Origin: an uncultured Collinsella sp.
GTDB lineage: Bacteria; Actinomycetota; Coriobacteriia; Coriobacteriales; Coriobacteriaceae
NCBI GenBank assembly: GCA_959027945.1
Contig: CAUFRO010000001.1
Coordinates: forward strand, 124,001 to 188,000
Direction of reading: 5' to 3'
DNA length: 64,000 nt
Under the pieces are notes generated by a model that searched no databases, was not told where the DNA came from, and worked only from the letters and a program-made list of their open reading frames with translations. Of the stretch, positions 34,630-42,825 are shown piece by piece. Every line of letters begins with the position of its first letter. The stretch's first letter is position 1. Position numbers and translations under genes: made by a program.

Positions 34630-35967
34630 ATGGACGAGATGTTTGCCATTAAATGTCAAAACTGCGGCGGCCCTATGTACACACACCAAGCTAAGCGCAG
34701 CTTTGAGTGCGCTTATTGCGGTGCGGTCATTCCGTGGCAGGCGGACGCCGGAGAGCCCAAGAGCGCTTTGGGCATTCGCCATACGCCGTTGACGGTGGTG
34801 GATGGACTGCTCAAGCTCACGCATGTGTCGCAACTCGAGCGCCCGGAGGATCCGGACTGGTATTTCTTCAATTCGCACTGGCGCAATCAGTCGGTCCTGG
34901 AACATCTGCTGTGGGAGGATCGCGGCACGGCGCAGGAGTTCCAAGAAGCGACGCACGTGAGCATTCCTTGTCCCTTCTGCGGAGCGTCCTTTGAGGGCGA
35001 GTCAACGCAGCGTGTGTTTGAGTGCCCGTCCTGCGGCAACAAGATCGGCATTGCCGACCTGCTCAAGCCCGGTACCTTCAGCAAGCGTCTGACCATGGGC
35101 GTGGGTGCAGAGTATGTGCCGGAGCAGGGTATTCCCTGCGAAATCTCGCCGCAGCAGGCACGTGCCAACGCGCTGCGGCTGGTGCGTCAGTATCCCGACG
35201 CCTTTGCCGGGCACGATGTAGAAGATACGATCCAAAACGACATGATGCTCTTCTATTTCCCCATGGCGCTGGCGGACCTGCGCATGATGGCGAGCTTCCC
35301 GGGCAAGGGCCTGAGCAAGGAAACCTTGGTGTACTACGAGGTGCTCGACTGGGCATACCCCAGGGCAAACTACCTGGACGTTCGCCTCATGGGCATTTTG
35401 GAGCCATGGGACTTTGCCAAGGTCGGTCCGTTCGATCCCGCCATGCAGGAAGGTGACTTTCGCGTTGTCTCAGTCGATGCGTCTACCAAGGACCAGGTGG
35501 TCATTGATAAGTTGGCGCTCGACGTTGCGGGCAACGACGCCGAGGCTGTACTGGGGCTCAATAAAAAGAGCATCCGCACCTGGGCGCGCAAGGCCCGCAA
35601 GCACAAGGACGGCCTAGTTATGGTGCCGGTGTACTTTGTCGACCGTCCGGCAACGGATAGCCGCGACGGCGAGCAGGTGCGCATCGCCGTAAACGGCCAG
35701 ACGGGCCGCGCGGCCGCGGTGGTGTTTAGCGACAAGCGCGAGACGCATATTGTGGCGCCGCTCAGCCCGAGTCTGCATCTGTCCGGTGAGAGCACCGTGC
35801 ACGCCACGCCCGTCGAGGTCAAATACGTTAAATCGCCGTTCCTGTACCAGATCGTGCGCCGTGGAGGCGGCGAGCAACCGCGCCAGGTTGCAGCCGCCGT
35901 CGAGGGTTCCTACCGAGAGGAGAAGCCCAAACGCCGCGGCCTGCTGGGTGCGCTATTTGGGAAGTAG
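34630..35967 (+). CDS. double zinc-ribbon protein of unknown function
   Basis: A 445-residue soluble protein with two N-terminal zinc ribbons: CQNCGG...CAYCG (about residues 10-31) and CPFCGA...CPSCGN (about 116-137). The rest is a predicted alpha/beta region without recognised motifs. A segment near residue 355 (PVYFVDRPATDSRDGEQVRIAVNGQTGRAAA) resembles domains attached to zinc ribbons in other hypothetical proteins. The tail KPKRRGLLGALFGK is basic and amphipathic and could touch a membrane. AAGGAGGAC precedes the start. Function is unknown. Confidence 0.75.
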   Translation: MDEMFAIKCQNCGGPMYTHQAKRSFECAYCGAVIPWQADAGEPKSALGIRHTPLTVVDGLLKLTHVSQLERPEDPDWYFFNSHWRNQSVLEHLLWEDRGTAQEFQEATHVSIPCPFCGASFEGESTQRVFECPSCGNKIGIADLLKPGTFSKRLTMGVGAEYVPEQGIPCEISPQQARANALRLVRQYPDAFAGHDVEDTIQNDMMLFYFPMALADLRMMASFPGKGLSKETLVYYEVLDWAYPRANYLDVRLMGILEPWDFAKVGPFDPAMQEGDFRVVSVDASTKDQVVIDKLALDVAGNDAEAVLGLNKKSIRTWARKARKHKDGLVMVPVYFVDRPATDSRDGEQVRIAVNGQTGRAAAVVFSDKRETHIVAPLSPSLHLSGESTVHATPVEVKYVKSPFLYQIVRRGGGEQPRQVAAAVEGSYREEKPKRRGLLGALFGK

Positions 35968-36108
35968 GGGAGCGGTGCCGGTTGGCACCGTAACGTGATG
36001 GCCGGGGGTATGGGGCGGCTCTCAGGAGTGCGGGCTGCCGTCTGATTGTTTGAGGGTGCCAGATGTAAATAAACAGTGGAGCGGCTGCAAAAGAGCTGCC
36101 TCACTGGG

Positions 36109-36213
36109 TAAAATCAGGTTGTGCCGCGGAACCCGCTCCTCAGCGCTTAAACTTCGGAGACGTGGGCAACGCAGGTATTATCGTCTAGGGCCGGCTGCAA
36201 CCGGCCCTTTTCT
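36109..36213 (+). ncRNA. candidate small RNA, convergent with a micro-ORF
   Basis: A TAAAAT box (36109-36114) is followed by about 90 bases without a frame, and then by a strong intrinsic terminator (stem 36188-36194 with 36201-36207, then TTTT). The early part carries CCGCGGAACCCGC (36124-36136), a small hairpin. The same block, GGGTAAAATC followed by CCGCGGAATCCGC, recurs in inverted orientation at 36365-36395, where it would drive the opposite transcript that encodes a 30-residue peptide. A convergent pair with shared leader sequence resembles a type I toxin-antitoxin layout. No known RNA family was recognised. Confidence 0.5.
36187..36213 (+). terminator. terminator of the candidate small RNA
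   Basis: A perfect 7-bp GC stem with a 6-base loop, followed by TTTTCT on the plus strand only. Confidence 0.8.
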
Positions 36214-36233
36214 ATGACTCCCTTCGCTATCCG

Positions 36234-36326
36234 TTACTGCTTATATTCCCGCCAGATCGCGTAGAGGTTCCGGGCAATGCCGGTCGCGTACATCGAGAGG
36301 CGCAGGATTTCAAGAAACAAGTTCAT
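36234..36326 (-). CDS. 30-aa micro-protein, possible type I toxin-like peptide
   Basis: A minus-strand frame of 31 codons starts at ATG 36324-36326, with GGGGTGA about 6-12 bases upstream. It encodes an amphipathic to hydrophobic N-terminal stretch (MNLFLEILRLSMYATG) and a charged tail (WREYKQ). This plan, a hydrophobic helix with a polar C-terminus in about 30 residues, resembles Fst- and Ldr-type toxins, though I recognise no specific family. Upstream, GGGTAAAATC (inverted, 36386-36395) offers a -10. The transcript would run into the convergent small RNA. Coding status is unproven. Confidence 0.4.
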   Translation of the reverse strand: MNLFLEILRLSMYATGIARNLYAIWREYKQ

Positions 36327-36691
36327 AGGCTTCACCCCAATCGGAGATCGGAGCGTTGCCCGCAGGCGGATTCCGCGGCAGACAAGATTTTACCCTATAC
36401 GCCGCAGCGGGGGATATCTGACCCCAGTGTTAGAGTGGTGTTCATTTGCATGGATGACCGGGCATGATCGCGACATGTCCTGGAGTTGAAATGCCGCTGG
36501 GGATACGAGGGGGAGCCGGGGTCGGATGTTGGGGCTCAACGAAGCAAGTGGCGCTTCTGTCTTTTTGGGATCGGGGATGCGAATCAACCTGCAGCAATGG
36601 GCCCAGCTCGATTCGGGGCGCAGTGAGTCCCGAATCGAGCGTTCCTGGCTGCCATGCATGTCAGGTGATGAAAGCCCACAGCGGCATCGCC
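36327..36691. other. gene-free stretch between micro-ORF and HTH gene
   Basis: It contains the inverted copy of the small-RNA leader (36365-36395) and a perfect 12-bp hairpin GCTCGATTCGGG (36606-36617 with 36629-36640) without a T run. Open frames here look non-coding. Nothing else is seen. Confidence 0.4.
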
Positions 36692-37018
36692 TTACACGGC
36701 AACGGGGGCCTCTTTGGGGCGTCCCACCCTTGGTGCATCGGCGAGTCGTGCCTCGATGGAGGCTTTGGACATCATGCGCTTGGTGCCATCCTTCCATGAA
36801 TCCAGCAGTCCTGCATTTAGCAGTTGTGACACCCGTGCTGAGCTAACACCGAGCATACGCGCGGCATCCACTGCGGTGACGGCGGGAATGTCGCCGAGTT
36901 CGCGATTGACGTCTACAGCGATAATCTTGCCGCCGTGTCGCGGCTCATGTCCGAAGTCTGGCACGGGAAGTTCAATACCGTCCGAATCAAAGAACTCGAA
37001 TTCCCATACGTAAACCAG
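36692..37018 (-). CDS. small excisionase/MerR-like HTH protein
   Basis: The HTH segment is ITAV-type: TAVDAARMLGVSSARVSQLLNAGLLDSWKDG, followed by a wing-like KRMMSKASIEARL, as in excisionase or MerR-like DNA-binding domains. The tail RVGRPKEAP is AT-hook-like. The best ribosome site (AGGAGG, 37025-37030) is six bases from a CTG at 37016-37018 with an open frame from there (YVWEFEFFDSDGIELPVPD). I therefore propose a rare CTG start giving 108 residues; a GTG at 36964 would give 90 residues but has no site. The target is unknown. It might control the neighbouring small-RNA locus, which is speculation. Confidence 0.65.
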   Translation of the reverse strand: MVYVWEFEFFDSDGIELPVPDFGHEPRHGGKIIAVDVNRELGDIPAVTAVDAARMLGVSSARVSQLLNAGLLDSWKDGTKRMMSKASIEARLADAPRVGRPKEAPVAV

Positions 37019-37218
37019 GTAAGACCTCCTCTAATGGCGAATAATACGAGGCGTGCTCCTAGAATATTCCGGTCGCATCGATGCAGCTGAGCATACCTAT
37101 CTTAAAGCCTCGCGCGGACACGAATTGCTGTGCTGTCTGACATCATCGCATGGGGCCTTGCGGTGACTAAAATGTGGCCATAGAGGCAGTTTTAGCGAAC
37201 CCCGCGGGAGTGACACGC

Positions 37219-37488
37219 ATGGATAACAACACTTTGCTGTTCCAGGACAAAGGTTCGGGTAGGTTTAAAGACGTTAAGATCTACCCCAACCGTATTGAGG
37301 TGCTCAAGAAGGGCACTTTCGGCGGCAAGCACACCGAGATTGTCTATCTTAAGGACATCACGGGGGTCAACAGGATCAAGGGCCGCGATGTTTTCCTACG
37401 TAACAGGCTGTTGACTGCTTGTGTCTTTAGCCTGAGCAGCCGTGCGAAGGCCCAGGAATTTGTGAACGCGCTGAACATGGTGATGTAG
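37219..37488 (+). CDS. small PH-like domain protein
   Basis: An 89-residue protein, MDNNTLLFQDKGSGRFKDVK, with alternating beta strands and one C-terminal helix (AKAQEFVNALNMVM). This is the shape of a bacterial PH/GRAM-like domain (KIYPNRIEVLKKG, EIVYLKDITGVNRIKG). The start ATG follows GGGAGTGA. Function is unknown. It converges on the phospholipase gene across a shared hairpin. Confidence 0.7.
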   Translation: MDNNTLLFQDKGSGRFKDVKIYPNRIEVLKKGTFGGKHTEIVYLKDITGVNRIKGRDVFLRNRLLTACVFSLSSRAKAQEFVNALNMVM

Positions 37489-37512
37489 CCGATAGCGGCG
37501 TTAGGGCCAAGG

Positions 37513-37553
37513 TAAAAATCGGGGGCACAGAACGGTGTTCTGCGCCCCCGATT
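37513..37553 (-). terminator. terminator of the phospholipase gene
   Basis: A long stem (arms about 37517-37534 and 37537-37553, one mismatch). On the minus strand it is followed by TTTTT. It may also end the plus-strand PH-like gene. Confidence 0.8.
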
Positions 37554-37582
37554 GAGTCGATGTGTCTAAAAGGCGGGCTTGC

Positions 37583-40072
37583 CTATTCGCTGTCGTCCCC
37601 AACGTTTTCGCGGTCATTGGCAAGCATTGCCGCGCCGGCGACCGTTGTCGCCACGGCGGCAGCGGCGAGCCCGGCGGCGATGCCAGAGCCGTCGCCCGTG
37701 TCGGCGAGTTTTCCGGTCGAGCCCTTGCTCTTGTTGCCGCCGCCGTTCTTGTCGGCGCCGTCTGCGTTGGAACCCGTGCCGGTGCCGGCGCCGCCTGCAC
37801 TGTCCGAGGCCGCTACGGTAAAGCTTGCGGCTCCGTCGCTGGCGAGCGTGTAGTTCTGCGCCGCGTCGCCCAAGAGACCGTTCACGCGCACCCAGTACGT
37901 TCCTGCGGCAAATGTTTCGCCCTCGGCCATTGCCGTGCCCGGAGCGCCGTTCGCGTCGTGCACAAACTCGAGCTGGGCCGTGCAGGCATCGGTTTCGAGC
38001 TTGCCCTCGAGTGATGCCGCAATCTTGGCGCGCACGTCTTCGCCGGCCTTAAGGCCTTCGAGTCCCTCAAAATGGGGCGTCAGCGCGAGTGGATCGATAT
38101 CGATGGGCACGAAGCCCTGCAGTCCTGTAGCGGTCTCGTTGCCCAGGGCGTCGACATCCACGTATTCGATGGCAAACGCGCTGCCAGAAGCGGCCACGTT
38201 GAGTGCGTTGCTGCTGTTAACGAGGCGGAAACAGCCCTCGCCAACGGTCTTGCCATCCTGGAATGAGGCATCGCTCAGCGAGTCGCCGTACGTCATGCGC
38301 ATGCGGGTCGGGAGATAGTACGGGAGATAGTACGAAGCCGTCTGCTTGTGCTCCGTATCGTAATTGCGCTGGTAGACGCTCCGGGCCAGCGCCGCATCAA
38401 CAAAGTCGGATGCGATGATGCCAATGTGCTTGAGGTAATCTGACTTTGTATCCTCGATGCCGCTGGGATTGATGTACGGGCTCTTATACAGATGCTCGTT
38501 GACTACTCGTGCCGAGGTAAAAGGATTGCCTCCGTGCGACAAGCCCGTGCAGCTGGTGTAGTTGATAGACCAGCAACGCTCCAGGACTTTCTCCTTGGCC
38601 CCGTTATCGTCCTCGACATCTACCTCGTTGCGCGTGCGCCCGGTCGTTTCCTTCAGCGCATTATCGACCCAGCTGAGCTTGTCGGTTCCCGTGAGTTTGT
38701 ACTTGTCCTGGGCGTATACCTTGGTGCAATAGGGCTCTTTGTCGCCTGTTTCCCCCGCGGCTTCAAAGCCCCGCGCGTCTTGGACGAGACACATGGAACT
38801 GCTGTCGGTGTGCACTGCGATTTTGTTATCCCATTCGGTGAGGTCGAGTCCCCACGTGTGGCCGCTTACGCTGTCGCCGTCGAGTCCAAATCGACGTAGC
38901 AGGACGATCTTTCCGCGCACCTCGCCCAGTGTGGGAACGCGGCTCGACGTGTAGAACAGGTTGGGGTTATCGGCCATAACCTTGGCGAAGGCCGTCGTTA
39001 TGCTTTCGTCGGTAGCCTCATCGTTGCCGCGCGATGCGAGCATGATGAGCGCTTCTGACGGGTTTTCGTTCAAAAACGTTTTGAAGTACCCGATGACATC
39101 GGAGAGATGCAGATAGTTCCCGTCTTTTTTGAGTAGGTAGAAAATCCCGTGGTCGATGCCGGGGTCATCGCCCTTTCCGAGCCGGATATCGAAATAGCGA
39201 ATGCCTTCGAGCAACTGCGTGGGAATGTAATCCTGCTGGCATTTTACTTGCGAGGATTGGGGCTCAGTGTCGTTGTCCACGCTGCAGGTGCCCGAATCGT
39301 GCGTGCCCGGGATGCTCAGCTCGTCGAGGAACTTGTTGTCGTCGACGTATTTCATCCAACATGGTCCGTCGACGTAGCTGCTGTACGTGATCCAGTCGAG
39401 GCTGCTAACCGTGGCATCGTTCTTTTTCATGTCGTAACCGATAAGTTCGAGCTCCCACGGAATGCTCTTACTCTTATGGCAGATCTTATTGTTGTCCTGG
39501 TCTTTGCCGTTCGATTCTATTGCCAGGTACTTAATGTCTTTTTTCTCGGTTTCTTTCTCGACCGTGCGGTCTCGGATGATGTAGGTTCCGTTTGATTGAC
39601 GCTCGAACGCAAAAGCGCGGCTGGGCTTGTTGTCATACTCGCCGCCCCATACGTGGATGACCTTTCCATCTTTGTCCGAGTCGTCGTCGACCGACCAAAT
39701 GCTGTAGCCCGTCTTTTTATGCTCTTCGAAATTGAGCAAGGTGCGGATGGCGTACCAGTTTGTATCGTCATTCTTGGTCGTTACGTTCTCAAGGATGAGC
39801 TTGCTGGACGTGCCGTCGTTAAACAGGTGACAGACGTTGCCGCGAACGTTGCCGTCTTGGTTGACGCTCGCGGTGCGAAAATAGCCCGTGGGGCGAAGGC
39901 GAATGACGAAATTGTGGAGGCTGTCCGACGGTGCGGGTGTGTTGTCTGCAAATGCCGCTCGCAGGGGAATGCCCGGCGCTGCGGTTTCGGGCAGGCTTGC
40001 AAGTGGTGACAACGCCGCAAGCCCTAGGCCCAGCGTAAACGCTCGGCGGCTGATGGCATGGTGTTCGGTCAT
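37583..40072 (-). CDS. secreted PI-specific phospholipase C with surface anchor
   Basis: A large (829 aa) exported enzyme. A Tat signal is visible (ISRRAFTLGLGLAALSPLA, residues 7-25). Residues about 50-200 have the look of a ricin-type beta-trefoil (carbohydrate-binding). The PI-PLC X domain follows: LSIPGTHDSGTC with the first catalytic His near residue 257, GIRYFDIRLG, and DHGIFYL with the second His near 305. It should cleave phosphatidylinositol or GPI-type lipids of host membranes, or inositol lipids in the gut. The C-terminus has a Gly/Asn-rich spacer, a sortase-like motif LADTG, a hydrophobic stretch and a short charged tail, so it is probably wall-linked. Beta-sandwich-like segments lie between. 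The ribosome site is GGAGAAG. Confidence 0.87.
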   Translation of the reverse strand: MTEHHAISRRAFTLGLGLAALSPLASLPETAAPGIPLRAAFADNTPAPSDSLHNFVIRLRPTGYFRTASVNQDGNVRGNVCHLFNDGTSSKLILENVTTKNDDTNWYAIRTLLNFEEHKKTGYSIWSVDDDSDKDGKVIHVWGGEYDNKPSRAFAFERQSNGTYIIRDRTVEKETEKKDIKYLAIESNGKDQDNNKICHKSKSIPWELELIGYDMKKNDATVSSLDWITYSSYVDGPCWMKYVDDNKFLDELSIPGTHDSGTCSVDNDTEPQSSQVKCQQDYIPTQLLEGIRYFDIRLGKGDDPGIDHGIFYLLKKDGNYLHLSDVIGYFKTFLNENPSEALIMLASRGNDEATDESITTAFAKVMADNPNLFYTSSRVPTLGEVRGKIVLLRRFGLDGDSVSGHTWGLDLTEWDNKIAVHTDSSSMCLVQDARGFEAAGETGDKEPYCTKVYAQDKYKLTGTDKLSWVDNALKETTGRTRNEVDVEDDNGAKEKVLERCWSINYTSCTGLSHGGNPFTSARVVNEHLYKSPYINPSGIEDTKSDYLKHIGIIASDFVDAALARSVYQRNYDTEHKQTASYYLPYYLPTRMRMTYGDSLSDASFQDGKTVGEGCFRLVNSSNALNVAASGSAFAIEYVDVDALGNETATGLQGFVPIDIDPLALTPHFEGLEGLKAGEDVRAKIAASLEGKLETDACTAQLEFVHDANGAPGTAMAEGETFAAGTYWVRVNGLLGDAAQNYTLASDGAASFTVAASDSAGGAGTGTGSNADGADKNGGGNKSKGSTGKLADTGDGSGIAAGLAAAAVATTVAGAAMLANDRENVGDDSE

Positions 40073-40377
40073 AACTTCTCCATTCGCAGAGTGCGGTTAT
40101 GCGATAGTTTTGGTCACTATACTGCCCAGATGTTTAAAGATGCTGGTTTAATTGTCTGCGCGGCGCAATAAATCGGTGGGCGGACGTGTTGGGGTGTTTG
40201 TCGTTTTCGTACTGTTGCCACATTTGGGGCGGTTCCGGCGTCCGGCATCCTCGCGTTCGTCGGCTACAGGCATAAGAAAGGGAGGGTCGGTTTACCGGCC
40301 CTCCCTGGGTACGAAGCGCTGGGGTACCGTCGCTTGTTTGCACTGCGACCGTGTTTCCCGTTGCGCTCGCCAGTCGC
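40073..40377. other. intergenic region upstream of the phospholipase gene
   Basis: A TATAGT -10-like box on the minus strand lies at about 40117-40122, upstream of the phospholipase start. The right part holds the terminator of the lipoprotein gene (40272-40305). Nothing else is seen. Confidence 0.4.
40272..40305 (-). terminator. terminator of lipoprotein 1
   Basis: The GGGAGGG/CCCTCCC stem (40299-40305 with 40280-40286) is followed on the minus strand by TTTCTT. Confidence 0.8.
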
Positions 40378-40971
40378 TTAGCGCTTGATCTCGATATCGT
40401 CGAGCTTGACGTCCATGGCCTCGGTCTTGGCCTCGGCGATGTCGTCGGCAAATTCCAGAGACTTCATCATGGTCTCGACGGCGTCCTTGTGCTCCTCGAC
40501 GTTGTCGATACGCACATACACACTGCCGCCGTCAACGTCGGTGAAGTATTCGGTCGTTACGCCGCCCGAGTGTGTATAGGAAGCGTTGCGCCAAGTCTTG
40601 CCGTTGTACTTGACGGGGTCATTCTCGGTCCACTCAAAGCTGGCATTCCACTTTGCCTCGTAGTCGAACAGCTCGTCGGCGTTCTTATCAGGATCGAAGA
40701 CGGGGATGAAGCGATCGCTGGCGTGCTCGCTCTCGGTGAACTTAAACTGGGCCCTGTCGGCAGTGTCGCCTGCGACGTCGGTGATCTCGACGCCCTCGGG
40801 GACCTCGACCTTAAACCAAATGAAGTCGGTCCTCATATCCACGGCTGGCTTTTCTGCGCCGCCGCCACCGCCACTTCCGGTAGCGTCGCCGCTGCCACCG
40901 CAGCCCACCAGGGCAACTGCGGCAAAGAGACTGATGCAGAGGGTGAGAATCGCAAAGGCCTTCTTTTTCAT
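40378..40971 (-). CDS. lipoprotein paralogue 1
   Basis: A 197-residue exported lipoprotein with a basic start (MKKKAFA), a hydrophobic segment and the lipobox ALVGC (Cys24), then a Gly-rich linker. The mature domain begins TDFIWFKVEVPEGVEITD and has a mixed beta/alpha pattern ending DVKLDDIEIKR. It is clearly related to the next gene (same signal peptide, same TDFIWFKVE and DRFIPV motifs), so the two arose by tandem duplication. Function is unknown. GAGGAGGAC precedes the start. It has its own terminator, so the copies are probably separate transcripts. Confidence 0.82.
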   Translation of the reverse strand: MKKKAFAILTLCISLFAAVALVGCGGSGDATGSGGGGGAEKPAVDMRTDFIWFKVEVPEGVEITDVAGDTADRAQFKFTESEHASDRFIPVFDPDKNADELFDYEAKWNASFEWTENDPVKYNGKTWRNASYTHSGGVTTEYFTDVDGGSVYVRIDNVEEHKDAVETMMKSLEFADDIAEAKTEAMDVKLDDIEIKR

Positions 40972-41106
40972 GGTCGTGTCCTCCTCGATCTGTAACCGCC
41001 CATGGATTACCTGTCTTTACTGTACGCGTGGACGGCTCGCTAGGGTGGGCCATGTGTCCCATTCTGAGGGCCGGATTTGCGCCGTTAAGTGGCAATATGT
41101 TCGGGC

Positions 41107-41143
41107 GCAAAAGAGGGGAGGGCTGGTGCTGTCGGCCCTCCCC
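41107..41143 (-). terminator. terminator of lipoprotein 2
   Basis: The GGGGAGGGC/GCCCTCCCC stem (41135-41143 with 41115-41123) is followed on the minus strand by CTCTTTTG. It closely resembles the terminator of the sister gene, so the duplication included it. Confidence 0.8.
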
Positions 41144-41212
41144 GGGTTGGGCGCCCGTTGTTTTAATGGGGCGCATGTGCGCGGGTGCGCGTAGGCGCGT
41201 GCGGGTGTCCCG

Positions 41213-41812
41213 TTACTTGATCTCGATGCTCGAAATCTCGACTTCGCGTGCCTCGGAAACTGCCTCTTCCATGTCATCGGGGAACTCGATGGAGTTGAGG
41301 AGTGCCTCGGCTTCTTTCTTGTGCTGGTCGAAGTTCGAGATGAGGACGTAGACGCTTCCCGGCTCAACATCGGTAAAAAGCATGGTTGAGATGCCGCTGT
41401 TGTCCTCGTATGTTCCGACGAGCCACGTCCTGCCGTTATACTCGACGGACCCGCCATCCTTCCACTGGAACGTATCCCCCTTCTTTTCCGCCTGGTCGGC
41501 GTGGGATTCCTCGGCCGTCAGCGCTTTTTTCCAAACGGGGATAAAGCGATCGGCCGAGGCGTTCTCGTCTTCGGGGAAGGTGAGCTGGACCCTGTCGGCA
41601 TTCTTGCCGGCAGAGTCGCTCACGCCAACGCTCTCGGGCATCTCGACCTTAAACCAGATAAAGTCGGTCTTCTTGGCGACGGGGACCTTTTCCTTGCTCT
41701 CGCTCTTGGGGGCGCTGCCGCCGCCCGATGCGCTCCCGCCGCAGCCGACAAGGGCAAACGCGGCAAAGAGGGCGATGCAAAGGGAAAGGATCGATAGGGT
41801 CTTTTTCTTCAT
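41213..41812 (-). CDS. lipoprotein paralogue 2
   Basis: A 199-residue lipoprotein with start MKKKTLSILSLC, lipobox ALVGC and a Ser/Gly/Lys-rich linker. The domain shares TDFIWFKVEMPESVGVSD, NADRVQLTF, DRFIPVW, NGRTWLVGTYED and the final VEISSIEIK pattern with paralogue 1. The start at 41812 follows AAGGAGGAC; upstream ATG codons in the same frame lack a site. Function is unknown. A divergent or substrate-specific role of the pair cannot be judged from sequence. Confidence 0.82.
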   Translation of the reverse strand: MKKKTLSILSLCIALFAAFALVGCGGSASGGGSAPKSESKEKVPVAKKTDFIWFKVEMPESVGVSDSAGKNADRVQLTFPEDENASADRFIPVWKKALTAEESHADQAEKKGDTFQWKDGGSVEYNGRTWLVGTYEDNSGISTMLFTDVEPGSVYVLISNFDQHKKEAEALLNSIEFPDDMEEAVSEAREVEISSIEIK

Positions 41813-42190
41813 GGTGGCGTCCTCCTTGTCTGCCAGGGACATCGTGTGCCGCGAATCGCTGGGGCGGCGGTTACGCATGCGCATGATGTCTTTGTTTACT
41901 GTGCGGTTATTCTTCCATTCGTCGTCCGGTGCCGTGATGAGCTTGCCCCAACATAGGGCTCCTTACCTATATGTATGCCCCAGTTGCCGCTGCCCGGAAG
42001 TCTCGAAAGGTGGGCCATGTGTTCCATGTTTGCGGTGCCGACGCCTATCGTTCGTCATAGAAATCCGCGATGGCCAGGTGCGCTGACGCTTATGTACTTA
42101 TGGGCTAGACTTAGCACCATTATGTGATCGATGCGGTCGGCCGACGTCGGCCGCCCGACCGATATATATGACTTGAAGGTGCGTGTGCGT
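41813..42190. other. divergent promoter region with a dispersed 14-base repeat
   Basis: CTGACG (42083-42088) and TAGACT (42106-42111), 17 bases apart, form the likely fchA-folD promoter. GGTGGGCCATGTGT occurs at 42009-42022 and again at 41044-41057, upstream of both lipoprotein genes. No gene is seen. Confidence 0.45.
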
Positions 42191-42823
42191 ATGAGCCAAG
42201 AGATGATGGATAAAACCTGTCGCGGTTTTGCCGAGGCGCTGGCCGCGCGCGAGCCAGTTCCCGGTGGTGGCAGCGCGAGCGCTTTTGTGGGCGCGCTGGG
42301 CGCCTCGCTGTGCGGAATGGTTGCCCGCTACGGTGCGACCAATCCCGCGCTTGCTGATCGTGCGGATGACCTGACGCGTGCGTTTGCCCAGGCAGACGAG
42401 TTGGCGCAGGAACTAGTGGGCCTGGTTGCCGAGGATGTGCGTGCGTACGGCCAGGTGTCTGCGGCATACGGTATTCCGCGCGAGGACCCGGCTCGACCGG
42501 CTGCGATTCAGGACGCGCTGCATGTGGCCGCTATGCCGCCGTATCGCATTATGGATGCCTGCGGGCGTGCGCTGGCGCTGCTCGAGGACATGGCCGACAA
42601 GGGTTCGCGTCAGCTGCTGTCCGATGTGGCGTGCGGCGCCGTGTTCTGCCGTGCCGCTATGCAGGGCGCGAGCTTGACGCTCTTTGCGAACACCACGTCT
42701 ATGAAAGATCGCGTTCGTGCCGAGGAGCTCGAGACGGCGTGTGATGAGCTGCTCGACACATGGTTGCCGCGCGCCGATGCGCTGGCGCGCCGCGCCGCCG
42801 ACGCTGCAAGGAAGAGAGGATAG
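42191..42823 (+). CDS. fchA: methenyl-THF cyclohydrolase / cyclodeaminase family protein
   Basis: A 210-residue all-helical member of the formiminotransferase-cyclodeaminase C-terminal family, known as FchA in clostridia. The signature PVPGGGSASAFVGALGASLCGMV (about residues 17-39) forms the folate-binding Gly-rich turn. It likely converts 10-formyl-THF or formimino-THF to methenyl-THF, feeding FolD. The start ATG 42191 follows GAAGGTG. The folD start is 2 bases after its stop, so they are co-transcribed. Whether it acts as cyclohydrolase or cyclodeaminase is unclear; FolD pairing favours the former. Confidence 0.87.
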   Translation: MSQEMMDKTCRGFAEALAAREPVPGGGSASAFVGALGASLCGMVARYGATNPALADRADDLTRAFAQADELAQELVGLVAEDVRAYGQVSAAYGIPREDPARPAAIQDALHVAAMPPYRIMDACGRALALLEDMADKGSRQLLSDVACGAVFCRAAMQGASLTLFANTTSMKDRVRAEELETACDELLDTWLPRADALARRAADAARKRG

Positions 42824-42825
42824 CC

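Noticed and set aside
36464..36846. Plus-strand frames of about 100 codons between the micro-ORF and the HTH gene
   Set aside because: No ribosome site, no family pattern, and they cross the coding region of the well-supported minus-strand HTH gene.
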